Source of the DNA: Danxiaibacter flavus
GTDB lineage: Bacteria > Bacteroidota > Bacteroidia > Chitinophagales > Chitinophagaceae
NCBI RefSeq assembly: GCF_041060425.1
Contig: NZ_JAULBC010000001.1
Coordinates: 1,426,001-1,490,000, forward strand
DNA length: 64,000 nt
Direction of reading: 5' to 3'
The position numbers and the translations under genes are program-made. The notes below the pieces were generated by a model. That model was not told where the DNA came from. It saw nothing but the letters and a program-made list of their open reading frames with translations, and made no database searches. Positions 16,988 to 25,535 of this stretch are shown here, piece by piece (positions within the stretch are counted from its first letter, which is position 1; each line of letters starts with the position of its first letter).

Positions 16988-17190
16988 GCGGTAAAATTTT
17001 TTGCAGCGCAAAACTAATAAATGTGCTTCACGTGGCAAATGTGTTACAAGCGGCGATGTTTGACACGCTTTATTCGCTACTTTTGGGTATTAAAATATTT
17101 ATTAATGGGAAGCGGCAGATTTTCTTGCTCTTGCAAAATTTATGCTGGCGTTTAACGTTTACAATCAATTCACTAACAACAAAACATACG

Positions 17191-17805
17191 ATGAAAAAGG
17201 GTTTACTGATTATTGGTTTGGCCGTTGCGGTAGTAGCAGTGTATCTTCTGTTTTTTAATAAAAGTGACGATAAAAAAGACGATGTTAAGCAGCAGCCGCT
17301 TGCTATAAGTAAAAATGATGATGCTTTTAATAAACCATTTAATGAATTTCTGAATGGATATTACACATTAAGTAATGCGTTTGTTGAATGGGATTCTACC
17401 GGGGTCGACAAGGCTGCAAACGAATTGATTCAACTGGCCGGTAAAGTTCCGTACGAGAAAATTAAAGCAGATAGCTCTATTGTTAGCACCGGTAAAAGTT
17501 TTTCTGATAACGTGATTGCGGAAAGCAAGGGAATTGTAGGTGAGCCAACATTGGAAGGCAAAAGAAGATCTTTTTATACATTGTCTGAAAACCTGTATAA
17601 TCTTATAAGAACAGTGCAGTACGATCAGCAGGTAATCTATCATTTCAAATGTCCGATGGCATTTAACGATAATGAAGAAGCGTTTTGGATCAGCAATAAC
17701 AGCGCAGTAACAAATCCCTACCTTGGAAAAAAGCATCCTAAGTATAAAGGTTCAATGATCTCTTGCGGTAATGTGACTGATTCAATAGACTTCAGGCAGA
17801 AATAA
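17191..17805 (+). CDS. DUF3347-like membrane-anchored protein, probable metal binding
   Basis: The protein has 204 residues from ATG 17191 (MKKGLLIIG), an N-terminal anchor (about 4-22), a charged Lys/Asp linker and a helical domain. The C-terminal part shows the spaced pattern HFKCPMAF, W, NPYLG and SMISCG typical of DUF3347 domains, often found with copper efflux adaptors. The Cys and Met residues suggest metal binding (inference). It stands alone here, between the ABC-F gene and a TonB receptor. Confidence 0.75.
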   Translation: MKKGLLIIGLAVAVVAVYLLFFNKSDDKKDDVKQQPLAISKNDDAFNKPFNEFLNGYYTLSNAFVEWDSTGVDKAANELIQLAGKVPYEKIKADSSIVSTGKSFSDNVIAESKGIVGEPTLEGKRRSFYTLSENLYNLIRTVQYDQQVIYHFKCPMAFNDNEEAFWISNNSAVTNPYLGKKHPKYKGSMISCGNVTDSIDFRQK

Positions 17806-17911
17806 TATTATTGCTGAAGTTGATGTTATACTGTATGAAAGTAATGGTGGTCATGATAACATAATATTTATAGCTTACAGCAGTAAGATTAACATATGCA
17901 TGGTTTTTGCT

Positions 17912-17946
17912 AACCCTTCCTGTCGCAAAACACGAAGGGTTTTTTA
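17912..17946 (+). terminator. Terminator hairpin just before the TonB receptor start
   Basis: The stem AACCCTTC/GAAGGGTT is followed by TTTTTATT. It can end the DUF3347 gene. Because the receptor start codon lies only about 8-17 bp beyond, it could also act as a leader attenuator. Confidence 0.65.
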
Positions 17947-17953
17947 TTATATA

Positions 17954-20317
17954 ATGAATTACATGAAGCATGCAATATTAACCGGGGCTTTCGTTTTTTT
18001 ACTATTGTGTGCTTTTGGTCAGCGAAAGTTCACATTGCACGGATATATCCGGGATTCAGCTTCCGGAGAAGCATTGATTGGGGCTAACCTTTCCATTTTA
18101 AAGAAGAATGAAAGCACTGTATCCAATCAATATGGTTTTTATTCGATAACACTCGACAGTGGTAAGTATGATATTGTCTGTACCTATGTTGGTTACCAGC
18201 CACAAGTAATTTCTGTTGATCTTATCAGCAATACACAGTCAAATATTTTGTTGGGATCCTACAGCGCTAATATTGAAAATGTAACTGTAACCGCAACGAA
18301 GAAGGAAAGCAACATAAAGGGCGCGCAGATGGGTAAGCTTGATCTGTCGATGAATACTGTTAAAGCGCTGCCTGCTATCCTTGGTGAGACAGATATATTA
18401 AAGACGATCCAACTCATGCCCGGTGTAAGAAATGCGGGTGAAGGAAATTCCGGGTTCTATGTTCGTGGTGGTGGTCCGGATCAGAACCTGATCATGCTGG
18501 ATGATGCTGTTGTATACAATACCGGTCACTTATTTGGATTCTTCTCCGTATTTAACTCCGATGCTATCAAAAGCCTTTCTCTTATTAAAGGAGGTATGCC
18601 TGCGCAATATGGCGGCAGGCTGGCATCTGTGGTTGATGTTTCTATGAAGGAAGGTAATCTTAATAAGATGGAAGTGGATGCCGGAATTGGTTTGATCGCG
18701 TCAAGATTTTCCATTCAGGGGCCTATCAAAAAACAGAAATCATCGTTCATGGTTTCTGCAAGAAGAACTTACCTGGATGTATTGATCAAACCTTTTATTA
18801 GCAAGAACAGTTCGTTCTATGGATCCGGGTATTATTTCTATGATCTGAATGCTAAAATGAATTTTATATTTTCTCCCAAAGACAGACTTTATGTAAGTGG
18901 TTATTTCGGTCGCGATGTATTTAATTATGAAAACAGGAAACGTTCTTTCAATATTAATGTGCCATGGGGAAATGCGACAGCAACGCTAAGATGGAACCAT
19001 GTGTTTAGTCGCAAAATGTTTGCAAATACAACAGTTGTATACAGCGATTATAAGTTTGATTTTGCCGGTGAACAAAATGATTTTTTGGTTAAGTTGTCTT
19101 CAGGTATAAAAGATGTTAATATAAAACTGGATGTTGACTATTACCCAACCCCCGCTCATAAAATAAAATTCGGCGGCTTAAGCACCTTCCACACTTTTTT
19201 GCCAAATGTTGCCAGCGGTTCTCAGGATACGGTAACATTCACACCCAACAATGCTGTTAAGAAATTTGCTAACGAAGCGGCAATTTATATACAGGATGAA
19301 TGGGATATAAACAGAAAATTCAGAGTTAACGCAGGGCTCCGGTACAGCAGGTTTATGCAGTTAGGGCGTTATACTTCTTACACTCGCGATGACAATGGCA
19401 ATAAGCTTGATAGTACGGTTTATGGAAGGGGAGAAGTAGTAAAAAGTTATGGTGGCTTTGAACCGAGATTGACCTTACGGTATGCCATTGACGATGTAAG
19501 TTCAATAAAAGCCGGCATAACCCGCAATCTTCAATATATACACCTGGTGAGTAATTCGGGAACTACTTTGCCGACTGATATCTGGGTGCCCAGTACTTAC
19601 AGGGTAAAACCGCAAATGGGCTGGCAATACGCTTTAGGCTACTTCCGGAATCTGAATAATAACATGTTCGAAACATCATTGGAAGTGTATTATAAAAACA
19701 TGCAGAACCAGGTTGAATATAAAGAAGGCTATACGCCTAATTTTAATGATGTAGAAGAAAGCTTTGTATTTGGAAAAGGATGGGCATACGGCGCCGAATT
19801 ATTTGTTCATAAACTTCAGGGACGGCTTACGGGTTGGATTGGTTATACGCTCAGTTGGACCTGGCGCAAATTTCCGGATTTAAATAGCGGGAAAACTTAT
19901 CCGGGTAAATATGATCGCCGCCATGATCTCTCTGTTGTAGCAATGTATGAGCTTAGCAAGAAATGGAAATTGTCTTCTGTCTTTGTCTTCGGCACAGGTA
20001 ATGCCATCTCCCTGCCAGAACGGTTTTATTTTATTGAAGGTACATTAACCCAGGAGTACAGCCGGATCAATGCTTACAGAATGGAGCCTTATCACAGGCT
20101 TGATCTTTCTGCCACGTACACGCCACATCCTGAAAAGCAAAAGAAATTTAAAACCAACTGGGTGTTCAGTATTTACAATGCATACAGCAGGCTCAATCCT
20201 TATTTCTATTATTTTGACCAGGAAGGAAATCTCACTAATGGAAATCTTACAGTGACTGCAAAGAAGGTGGCGCTGTTTCCGATTATTCCGGCGGTGACGT
20301 GGAATGTGAAGTTTTGA
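17954..20317 (+). CDS. TonB-dependent receptor with carboxypeptidase-like domain
   Basis: The protein is about 787 residues: a signal peptide ending near FGQ, a CarboxypepD-like beta-sandwich (about 25-105), a plug (about 130-240, with FYVRGGGPDQNLIMLDD) and a beta-barrel ending in Phe (WNVKF). No substrate is evident; no SusD partner follows. An upstream TTG-like start would include a terminator hairpin, so ATG 17954 or 17963 is preferred. Confidence 0.88.
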   Translation: MNYMKHAILTGAFVFLLLCAFGQRKFTLHGYIRDSASGEALIGANLSILKKNESTVSNQYGFYSITLDSGKYDIVCTYVGYQPQVISVDLISNTQSNILLGSYSANIENVTVTATKKESNIKGAQMGKLDLSMNTVKALPAILGETDILKTIQLMPGVRNAGEGNSGFYVRGGGPDQNLIMLDDAVVYNTGHLFGFFSVFNSDAIKSLSLIKGGMPAQYGGRLASVVDVSMKEGNLNKMEVDAGIGLIASRFSIQGPIKKQKSSFMVSARRTYLDVLIKPFISKNSSFYGSGYYFYDLNAKMNFIFSPKDRLYVSGYFGRDVFNYENRKRSFNINVPWGNATATLRWNHVFSRKMFANTTVVYSDYKFDFAGEQNDFLVKLSSGIKDVNIKLDVDYYPTPAHKIKFGGLSTFHTFLPNVASGSQDTVTFTPNNAVKKFANEAAIYIQDEWDINRKFRVNAGLRYSRFMQLGRYTSYTRDDNGNKLDSTVYGRGEVVKSYGGFEPRLTLRYAIDDVSSIKAGITRNLQYIHLVSNSGTTLPTDIWVPSTYRVKPQMGWQYALGYFRNLNNNMFETSLEVYYKNMQNQVEYKEGYTPNFNDVEESFVFGKGWAYGAELFVHKLQGRLTGWIGYTLSWTWRKFPDLNSGKTYPGKYDRRHDLSVVAMYELSKKWKLSSVFVFGTGNAISLPERFYFIEGTLTQEYSRINAYRMEPYHRLDLSATYTPHPEKQKKFKTNWVFSIYNAYSRLNPYFYYFDQEGNLTNGNLTVTAKKVALFPIIPAVTWNVKF

Positions 20318-20710
20318 GGAAAGGCGTGAGGTGTGAGGTATCAAGCGTCAGGTTGTGTGTACGATGTACGATGTTAGATGCCTGCCCGTACCGACGGCAC
20401 GTTCGGGCTGGTACGATGTGTGCGGATGGCTGATCGCTGATTTTCTGATTTCTTCAAGTGTAGCAGTTAAATTAAACATCGCCGCCTTTTTAAGAGGCAA
20501 TCAAAAAAACACATACATGCATTTCATTTACATTGTGTGCGGTATATCAAATCAGACATCAGATATCACACATCGTACACCGTACCCGCCCGAACGTGCC
20601 GTCGGTACGGGCAGGCATCTTACATCGTACATTAAATCAGAGATCAGCAAATCAGACATTAGACATTCACACACATCGTACACCGTACACCGTACATCTG
20701 ACATCGTACA
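20318..20710. repeat. Large word-repeat palindrome between convergent genes
   Basis: The whole 393-bp gap between two convergent stop codons is an imperfect palindrome. A perfect 32-bp inverted repeat (20377-20408 and 20588-20619, starting GATGCCTGCCCGTACC) is flanked by TACGATG, GTGAGG and ATCAGA words on the left and their complements on the right. Frames in it are artefacts of the repeats. Confidence 0.85.
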
Positions 20711-21382
20711 TTATACATTCCCGATTTTCTGGTATTTTTTATATTCTTTCATCCAATGCAACAAGCCGAAGGTAGCAATGATGGTGAATGCGAAATATTC
20801 GAGGCTATAGAACTTGATGCCCTTGATATAATAAAGAACGGTGGCAACAATATCAACCAAAATCCAGATAATCCAGCATTCTATCTTTTTCTGGATCATG
20901 AAGAAAGTGGTTACAATGCTCATGGTCAGGATAAAGGAATCGGCGTAAGGGTAGGCGCTGGGTTTGGCAAACACGATGGGAAACCATTCGTGCAGGCGAC
21001 TGGCTGTTGCACCTACAACAACAGTTCCTGCCAGTCCTAATGCCATTAATAATGTGAGTTGTGATACACGCATATAGCTCACTTTCAACTGGTGTTTTTT
21101 ATCTTCCTCTTCCGGTCTTGGATTGGCCCATCGCCACCATCCGATAATATTTGTCACGAAGAAAAATATCTGCAGGAACATGTCCGGATACAGTTGAACC
21201 TGGAAGTACAATATAAAGGCGAGTATCACATTGATGATGCCGATCGGCCAGCTCCAGATATTGGCTTTGGCGGAAAGCCAGATGGCTGTTAAACCTGTAA
21301 TCACCCCAAAAAATTCAATATAACTCATAGGATATCCCATGATATTGAAAAAAATATGGGAGACATCAAAGAAGTTTTTCAT
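20711..21382 (-). CDS. pnuC: PnuC-type nicotinamide riboside/thiamine-precursor transporter
   Basis: The 223-residue membrane protein has about seven helices. PnuC signatures are present: WSWPIGIINVILAFILYF, then DMFLQIFFFVTNIIGWWRW, and a second half with CWIIWILVDIVATVLYYIKG. It would import nicotinamide riboside or a related vitamin by facilitated diffusion. I saw no riboswitch upstream, so the substrate stays open. The start may be at an internal ATG (MGYPMSYIEF, MSYIEF). Confidence 0.88.
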   Translation of the reverse strand: MKNFFDVSHIFFNIMGYPMSYIEFFGVITGLTAIWLSAKANIWSWPIGIINVILAFILYFQVQLYPDMFLQIFFFVTNIIGWWRWANPRPEEEDKKHQLKVSYMRVSQLTLLMALGLAGTVVVGATASRLHEWFPIVFAKPSAYPYADSFILTMSIVTTFFMIQKKIECWIIWILVDIVATVLYYIKGIKFYSLEYFAFTIIATFGLLHWMKEYKKYQKIGNV

Positions 21383-21576
21383 GTATTATCTATTGATAAG
21401 TGGCGCGGAAATTACATTAAAATGCTTCCCCGGGAAACAAAAAGCCCAAAATGTTCAAATGGCGCAGTATTGGGTCTGAAAAAGCTCAACTATAAAGTAT
21501 TGTTTTTTGTTATACCTAAACGGCTAACGCATGTTATCCCAAAATAGAATAAATTCGCAAACTTTAATTTTAGGGT

Positions 21577-21999
21577 ATGATCAGGATTGAACTATCAAGA
21601 AAAGAGAACGATTTTGGTTTCGAAGCCACAGATGCAAACGGGCATACGGTAAAAATGGACACAAGTCCCGATAGCGGCGGGCATAACTACGGTGTAAGAC
21701 CAATGCAGATGTTGTTGATGGGCTTAGCTGGCTGTAGTGCTATTGATGTCATCAGCATTTTGAAAAAACAACGCCAGGAAGTAAGAGATTACAAAATGGT
21801 AGTAGATGGCGAGCGTGAAGCTGGTAAAGAGCCTTCTCTTTGGAAAACGATAAACGTAGAGTTCCATATTTATGGAGATGTTGACGAAGACAAAGCGAAA
21901 CGTGCCGTTGAACTGTCTGTAGACAAATATTGTTCAGTGGCTGCAACCCTGAAAGAAGCTGGTGCAGAGCTGGATTGGAAAGTATTTATACATAAGTAA
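21577..21999 (+). CDS. OsmC/Ohr family protein
   Basis: The 140 residues match the OsmC fold, with the two conserved cysteines Cys53 (LAGCSAIDV) and Cys119 (DKYCSVAATL) that form the peroxidatic pair in this family. It probably reduces organic hydroperoxides or binds small thiol-reactive molecules. It is a single gene, with metZ downstream after an inverted word repeat. Confidence 0.85.
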   Translation: MIRIELSRKENDFGFEATDANGHTVKMDTSPDSGGHNYGVRPMQMLLMGLAGCSAIDVISILKKQRQEVRDYKMVVDGEREAGKEPSLWKTINVEFHIYGDVDEDKAKRAVELSVDKYCSVAATLKEAGAELDWKVFIHK

Positions 22000-22108
22000 A
22001 AAGTCAAAAGAAAAAAGTAAAAATTTTGCGACTTCGTTCTGTTGCCAAAACATGGAAAGTCGCACAGAGGCTTTTGACTTTTGAATTTTTACTTTTGACT
22101 TTGACTTC
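21993..22108. repeat. Word-repeat palindrome (AAGTCAAAA)
   Basis: Left arm words (AAGTAAAAAGTCAAAAG) begin at the OsmC stop codon itself. The right arm (CTTTTGACTTTTGAATTTTT...) ends about 32 bp before metZ. The unique spacer contains GACTTCGTTC and ACAGAGG, both echoed in the element inside cusA. Confidence 0.75.
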
Positions 22109-22140
22109 TCTTCCGTTTAAAACAACGCAACAACTTAATA

Positions 22141-23313
22141 ATGTCAGATAATAATTTACATCCTATTTCACAGGCTGTCCGTATCCAGACGCCAACAACA
22201 TGGCAGGGCGAGCATTCAACACCATTGTATTTAACCAGCAGCTTCAAGTTTGAAGAGGCAGATGATATGAGAGGTGCTTTTGCCGAAGAGAACGATGATA
22301 ATATTTATACACGCTTTAGCAATCCTAACGTAGACGAATTTGTGCAGAAAATGGTGGCGCTGGAAGGGGCTGAAGCTGGCTTTGCAACAGCATCGGGAAT
22401 GGCAGCTGTTTTTTCTTCGATGTTTGCTTTGCTGAAACAAGGTGATCACCTTATTTGTTGCAGCTCAGTGTTTGGAAGCACATTTACCATTGTTACAAAA
22501 TATCTACCTAAATACGGCATAGAGTGTACACTTGTTGCTGCAGATGATAAAGATGCATGGGAGAAAGCTGTTAAGCCAAACACAAAGATGATTTACCTGG
22601 AAACTCCAACCAATCCTCAATTGGAGATCATTGATCTTGAGTGGGCAGGTCAGCTGGCTAAAAAGCACAACCTTATTTTGAATGTGGACAATTGCTTTGC
22701 AACTCCGTTGTTACAAAGGCCAATTGAATACGGTGCTAATTTGTCTGTGCATTCAGCGACAAAATGGATAGACGGACAAGGACGCGTATTAGGTGGAGTT
22801 GTTGTTGGTGATGCTGCATTGATAAGGGAAATTTACCTGTTCTGCAGAAATACAGGACCGTCGTTGTCTCCATTTAATGCATGGGTCTTAAGCAAAAGCC
22901 TGGAGACATTGGATGTGCGCTTGCAAAGACATTGTGAGAATGCCCTGAAAGTGGCACAGGTACTGGAAGAGCATCCCAATGTTTCCTGGGTAAAATATCC
23001 CTTCCTGCCAAGCCATCCTCAATATGAAATAGCAAAAAAACAAATGAAAGCCGGCGGTGGCATTGTATGTTTTGAAATAAAAGGCGGACTGGAAGCAGGC
23101 AAGAAATTCCTGAACTCATTGAAGATGTTATCAATGACGGCAAATCTTGGAGATTCAAGAAGTATTGCTTCTCACCCTGCAAGTACAACGCACTCCAAAT
23201 TAAGTGAAGAAGAAAGATTATCAGTGGGCATAACTCCGGGATTGATCAGGGTTTCTGTAGGGCTGGAATATGTTGATGACATTATTAAGGATATTGTGCA
23301 GGCGTTGGGATGA
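22141..23313 (+). CDS. metZ: O-succinylhomoserine sulfhydrylase (MetZ-like)
   Basis: The 390-residue PLP enzyme of the Cys/Met metabolism family has a PLP lysine at 208 in HSATKWIDGQGRVLGG. The IDGQGR stretch is typical of MetZ. Other family motifs are YTRFSNP, ASGMAAV and YLETPTNP. It would make homocysteine directly from an activated homoserine and sulfide. Other family members such as cystathionine gamma-synthase are possible but less likely. Confidence 0.85.
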   Translation: MSDNNLHPISQAVRIQTPTTWQGEHSTPLYLTSSFKFEEADDMRGAFAEENDDNIYTRFSNPNVDEFVQKMVALEGAEAGFATASGMAAVFSSMFALLKQGDHLICCSSVFGSTFTIVTKYLPKYGIECTLVAADDKDAWEKAVKPNTKMIYLETPTNPQLEIIDLEWAGQLAKKHNLILNVDNCFATPLLQRPIEYGANLSVHSATKWIDGQGRVLGGVVVGDAALIREIYLFCRNTGPSLSPFNAWVLSKSLETLDVRLQRHCENALKVAQVLEEHPNVSWVKYPFLPSHPQYEIAKKQMKAGGGIVCFEIKGGLEAGKKFLNSLKMLSMTANLGDSRSIASHPASTTHSKLSEEERLSVGITPGLIRVSVGLEYVDDIIKDIVQALG

Positions 23314-23317
23314 GGAA

Positions 23318-23445
23318 AGTGAATGGTGAATAGTCAATAGTGAAAGGTGCGAGTTGCGAAGTAATTTGTGACAACAAAATTGTGCAACTGTTCTATCAAA
23401 TAAAAAAGATAAAAAGCGGAAGTAGTCATTTTACTTCCGCTTTTT
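23318..23445. repeat. Word arm plus terminator, left copy of a direct repeat
   Basis: A GTGAATGGTGAATAGTC arm, a conserved stretch (GTGACAACAAAATTGTGC) and a terminator stem (AAAAAGCGGAAGTA, 23411-23424, with complement 23432-23445) follow metZ. The whole unit recurs in the same order at 24173-24292, on the other side of the toxin-antitoxin genes. Confidence 0.8.
23411..23445 (+). terminator. metZ terminator
   Basis: A 14-bp stem (AAAAAGCGGAAGTA and complement) with a short loop and a T-run. Confidence 0.8.
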
Positions 23446-23516
23446 GTTTTGTAAGAGTTGATTTTTATTGAAAGATGATTTTCGACAATAAATCGTATTG
23501 ATGAGTTTTTTTTATT

Positions 23517-23595
23517 TGTACATATGCACCTATCAACGTTATTGGAATTGTTGTACAATTATTTGTACAATATGGTGTGGAAATTGCTATTTTTG
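23517..23595 (+). promoter_or_regulatory. yefM-yoeB promoter and TGTACA operator
   Basis: TGTACA cores at 23517-23522, 23552-23557 and 23564-23569 are present; the last two are 12 bp apart centre to centre, within two TTGTACAA palindromes. In E. coli, YefM binds two palindromes with TGTACA cores at that same spacing (known). TATTTTTG at 23588-23595 fits the -7 element just upstream of the ATG at 23611. Confidence 0.75.
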
Positions 23596-23610
23596 TAAAA
23601 AAGAAGTTTG

Positions 23611-23865
23611 ATGGAAATTACGACCTATTCGTCTTTCAGACAGCACCTCAAGGAATATCTTGATAAAATCTTTACTAATCATTCGGCCCTTTTTGTTACA
23701 AGAACAAAAGGCGAAGATGTCGTGGTGATGTCGAAACAAGATTATGATAGTATTATGGAAACTTTTTATTTACTGCGAAGTCCTAAAAATGCAGCCCGGA
23801 TTTTGAGTGCGCTTGAAGAATATAACAAAGGCAAAGGAAAAGAACAGAAACTAATAGAAGAATGA
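23611..23865 (+). CDS. yefM: YefM/Phd family antitoxin
   Basis: The 84-residue antitoxin starts MEITTYSSFRQHLKEYLDK and contains VVVMSKQDYDSIMETFYLL, the Phd/YefM N-terminal DNA-binding fold, with a charged C-terminal tail that would neutralise the toxin. Its stop overlaps the toxin start by 4 bases (ATGA). It should repress its own operon through the TGTACA sites upstream. Confidence 0.93.
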   Translation: MEITTYSSFRQHLKEYLDKIFTNHSALFVTRTKGEDVVVMSKQDYDSIMETFYLLRSPKNAARILSALEEYNKGKGKEQKLIEE

Positions 23866-24116
23866 AAGTGATCTTTATTAACGAAGCCTGGGAGGATTAT
23901 TTGTATTGGCAGAAAACTGATAAAAATGTTTTGAAGAAAATAAATACGCTCATTAAAGAATCTTTTAAATCGCCCCACACTGGAGTTGGCAAACCGGAAC
24001 CACTTAAATATGATTTGGCAGGCTGGTGGAGCAGACGAATAGATATTGAGCATAGGCTTGTGTATAAAGTTGAGGCAGGCGCCATTATAATCCTTCAATG
24101 CCGCTATCATTACTAA
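23862..24116 (+). CDS. yoeB: YoeB-type mRNA interferase toxin
   Basis: The 84 residues are full length for YoeB. The catalytic positions keep the E. coli numbering: Glu46, Arg65, His83 and Tyr84, in GKPEPLKYDLAGWWSRRI, EHRLVY and CRYHY. YoeB cleaves mRNA at the ribosomal A site. The gene is apparently intact. Confidence 0.95.
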   Translation: MKVIFINEAWEDYLYWQKTDKNVLKKINTLIKESFKSPHTGVGKPEPLKYDLAGWWSRRIDIEHRLVYKVEAGAIIILQCRYHY

Positions 24117-24172
24117 GTCAGAATAGATAACACTGCGGCACTTTGTCTTTTCACAATTCATTACTAGTTTAA

Positions 24173-24292
24173 CAGAGAATGGTCAATAATGAAATGTGCG
24201 AATTGCGGAATTTTTGTGACAACAAAACTGTGCAACTGTTCTTTCAAATAAGATAAAAAAAGCGGAAGTAAGAATGATTACTTCCGCTTTTT
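24173..24292. repeat. Word arm plus terminator, right copy of a direct repeat
   Basis: This is a near-copy of 23318-23445: AGAATGGTCAATAATGAAA arm, GTGACAACAAAACTGTGC and the same terminator stem. Together the two copies bracket yefM-yoeB, which suggests that the pair arrived with, or by, duplication of this unit. Confidence 0.8.
24257..24292. terminator. Terminator after yoeB
   Basis: The stem AAAAAGCGGAAGTA/TACTTCCGCTTTT is near-identical to the metZ terminator and can act in both directions, also for fmt. Confidence 0.75.
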
Positions 24293-24345
24293 CATTTATA
24301 AGATCTTGTTCTATTAATTACGTGGCGTGAGTAAAATTACGCTGC

Positions 24346-24384
24346 TGCACCTTTCACTATTGATTATTCACTTTTCACCATTAA
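24346..24384. repeat. Inverted word arm (TTTCACTATTGATTATTCAC)
   Basis: It is the inverted counterpart of the arms at 23318 and 24173. It touches the stop codon of fmt, which runs towards it. The matched arms at 23318 and 24346 look like one palindrome into which the toxin-antitoxin pair was placed. Confidence 0.65.
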
Positions 24385-25316
24385 GAGAATCGATGCCCCC
24401 TCAAAAAATCTTCAACCTTCATTCTTTTTTTGCCTTCAAGCTGAAGCTCTGTAATGTGAATAAAGCCATCGCTGCAGGCAAACTTTAAATAGGATTTTTG
24501 GTCAGTATGGAAAGAGCCCGGCTCAAAACTGTGATTTGTAATTTCTCTTTTGCCGCGATAAAGTTTTAGCATCTTTTCATTCAGATAAGTGAAGGCGCCG
24601 GGGAATGGTGAAAGACCGCGAATGAGATTGTGAACTTCGTCTACACTTTTACTCCAATCAACTTTGCAGGTTTCGGTAAATATTTTTGGCGCATGACGAA
24701 GTTCCGATTCGGGGAAGGATGACTGGCTTACTTCCTGCAACGTTCCTTCTGAAAGTTGCTGCAATGTTTTTACAAGTAGCCGCGCGCCGACCATCATCAT
24801 TTCATCATGTAATTCGCCGGCGGTTTCGTCTTCACTGATGTCAATTGTGTCCTGTAATAATATATTCCCGGTATCTATGGCATGTTGCAATTTAAAAGTG
24901 GTGACGCCTGTTTGCTTTTCTCCGTTGATGATTGCCCAATTGATGGGGGCAGCTCCTCTGTATTGGGGAAGTAGCGAACCATGTACGTTGATGGTGCCTG
25001 ATGGTGGCATGTTCCATACAATTTCCGGAAGCATGCGAAATGCTACCACAATTTGAACATCTGCGTTCAACGATTTGAGTGATTCAATAAACTCAGGATT
25101 TTTCAGTTTCTCAGGTTGCAAAATATTCAGACCTTTTTCAACGGCATATTTTTTCACAGCACTTTCATTCATTTTCATGCCACGTCCTGCGGGTTTATCA
25201 GGTGCGGTAATAACGCCAACAATATTTCCACCTGCTTCAACCAGCGCATTCAGCGAAGCCACAGCAAAATCGGGCGTACCCATAAAAACAATCCTGAGAT
25301 CTTTAAAATTCTTCAT
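24381..25316 (-). CDS. fmt: Methionyl-tRNA formyltransferase
   Basis: The 311-residue enzyme has an N-terminal formyltransferase domain (MGTPDFAV, TAPDKPAGRG, NVHGSLLPQYRGAAPINWAI, HAIDTGN) and a C-terminal OB-like domain. It formylates initiator Met-tRNA with 10-formyl-THF. It is single copy here, with no def neighbour. Confidence 0.95.
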   Translation of the reverse strand: MKNFKDLRIVFMGTPDFAVASLNALVEAGGNIVGVITAPDKPAGRGMKMNESAVKKYAVEKGLNILQPEKLKNPEFIESLKSLNADVQIVVAFRMLPEIVWNMPPSGTINVHGSLLPQYRGAAPINWAIINGEKQTGVTTFKLQHAIDTGNILLQDTIDISEDETAGELHDEMMMVGARLLVKTLQQLSEGTLQEVSQSSFPESELRHAPKIFTETCKVDWSKSVDEVHNLIRGLSPFPGAFTYLNEKMLKLYRGKREITNHSFEPGSFHTDQKSYLKFACSDGFIHITELQLEGKKRMKVEDFLRGHRFS

Positions 25317-25429
25317 CGCAACAACTTTAGCTTATAAAACGCGAATATCTGCATATTTAGCAACCTGCCTGCCAATACCGCCCTCAATTTTACAATCACA
25401 CGAAAATTAAATAAACACTTCATTCACAC

Positions 25430-25535
25430 ATCCGCACATTCACACATCCGGACATTCACACATCTGCACATTCACACATCTGCACATTTGCACATCCGCA
25501 CATTTGCATATTCGCACATCCGCACATTCGCCCAT
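25430..25535. repeat. Tandem CACATCYGCACATT word array
   Basis: About nine degenerate 11-12-bp units (CACATCCGCACATTC and variants) fill the space before the stop codon of the minus-strand DUF1343 gene at 25536. No inverted partner was seen nearby, but the same word (GTGCGAATGTGCG) follows cusA at 63764. It is not a CRISPR array. Confidence 0.7.

Noticed and set aside
20355..20810. Reading frame of about 150 codons downstream of the TonB receptor
   Set aside because: It is made of the TACGATG/CACCGTACAC word palindrome and runs into the end of pnuC on the other strand; no protein features.
21356..21547. Short plus-strand frame upstream of the OsmC gene
   Set aside because: Overlaps the pnuC start on the other strand, has no recognisable features and lies in its leader.
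21383..21576. TPP or NAD riboswitch before pnuC
   Set aside because: I searched the minus strand for the CTGAGA and ACC/GGATAATGC-type core of a TPP element and saw neither.
22109..22140. SAM riboswitch before metZ
   Set aside because: The leader is only about 30 bp after the word repeat, too short for one.
25430..25535. Possible CRISPR array
   Set aside because: Units are 11-12 bp, degenerate and without spacers; no cas genes.
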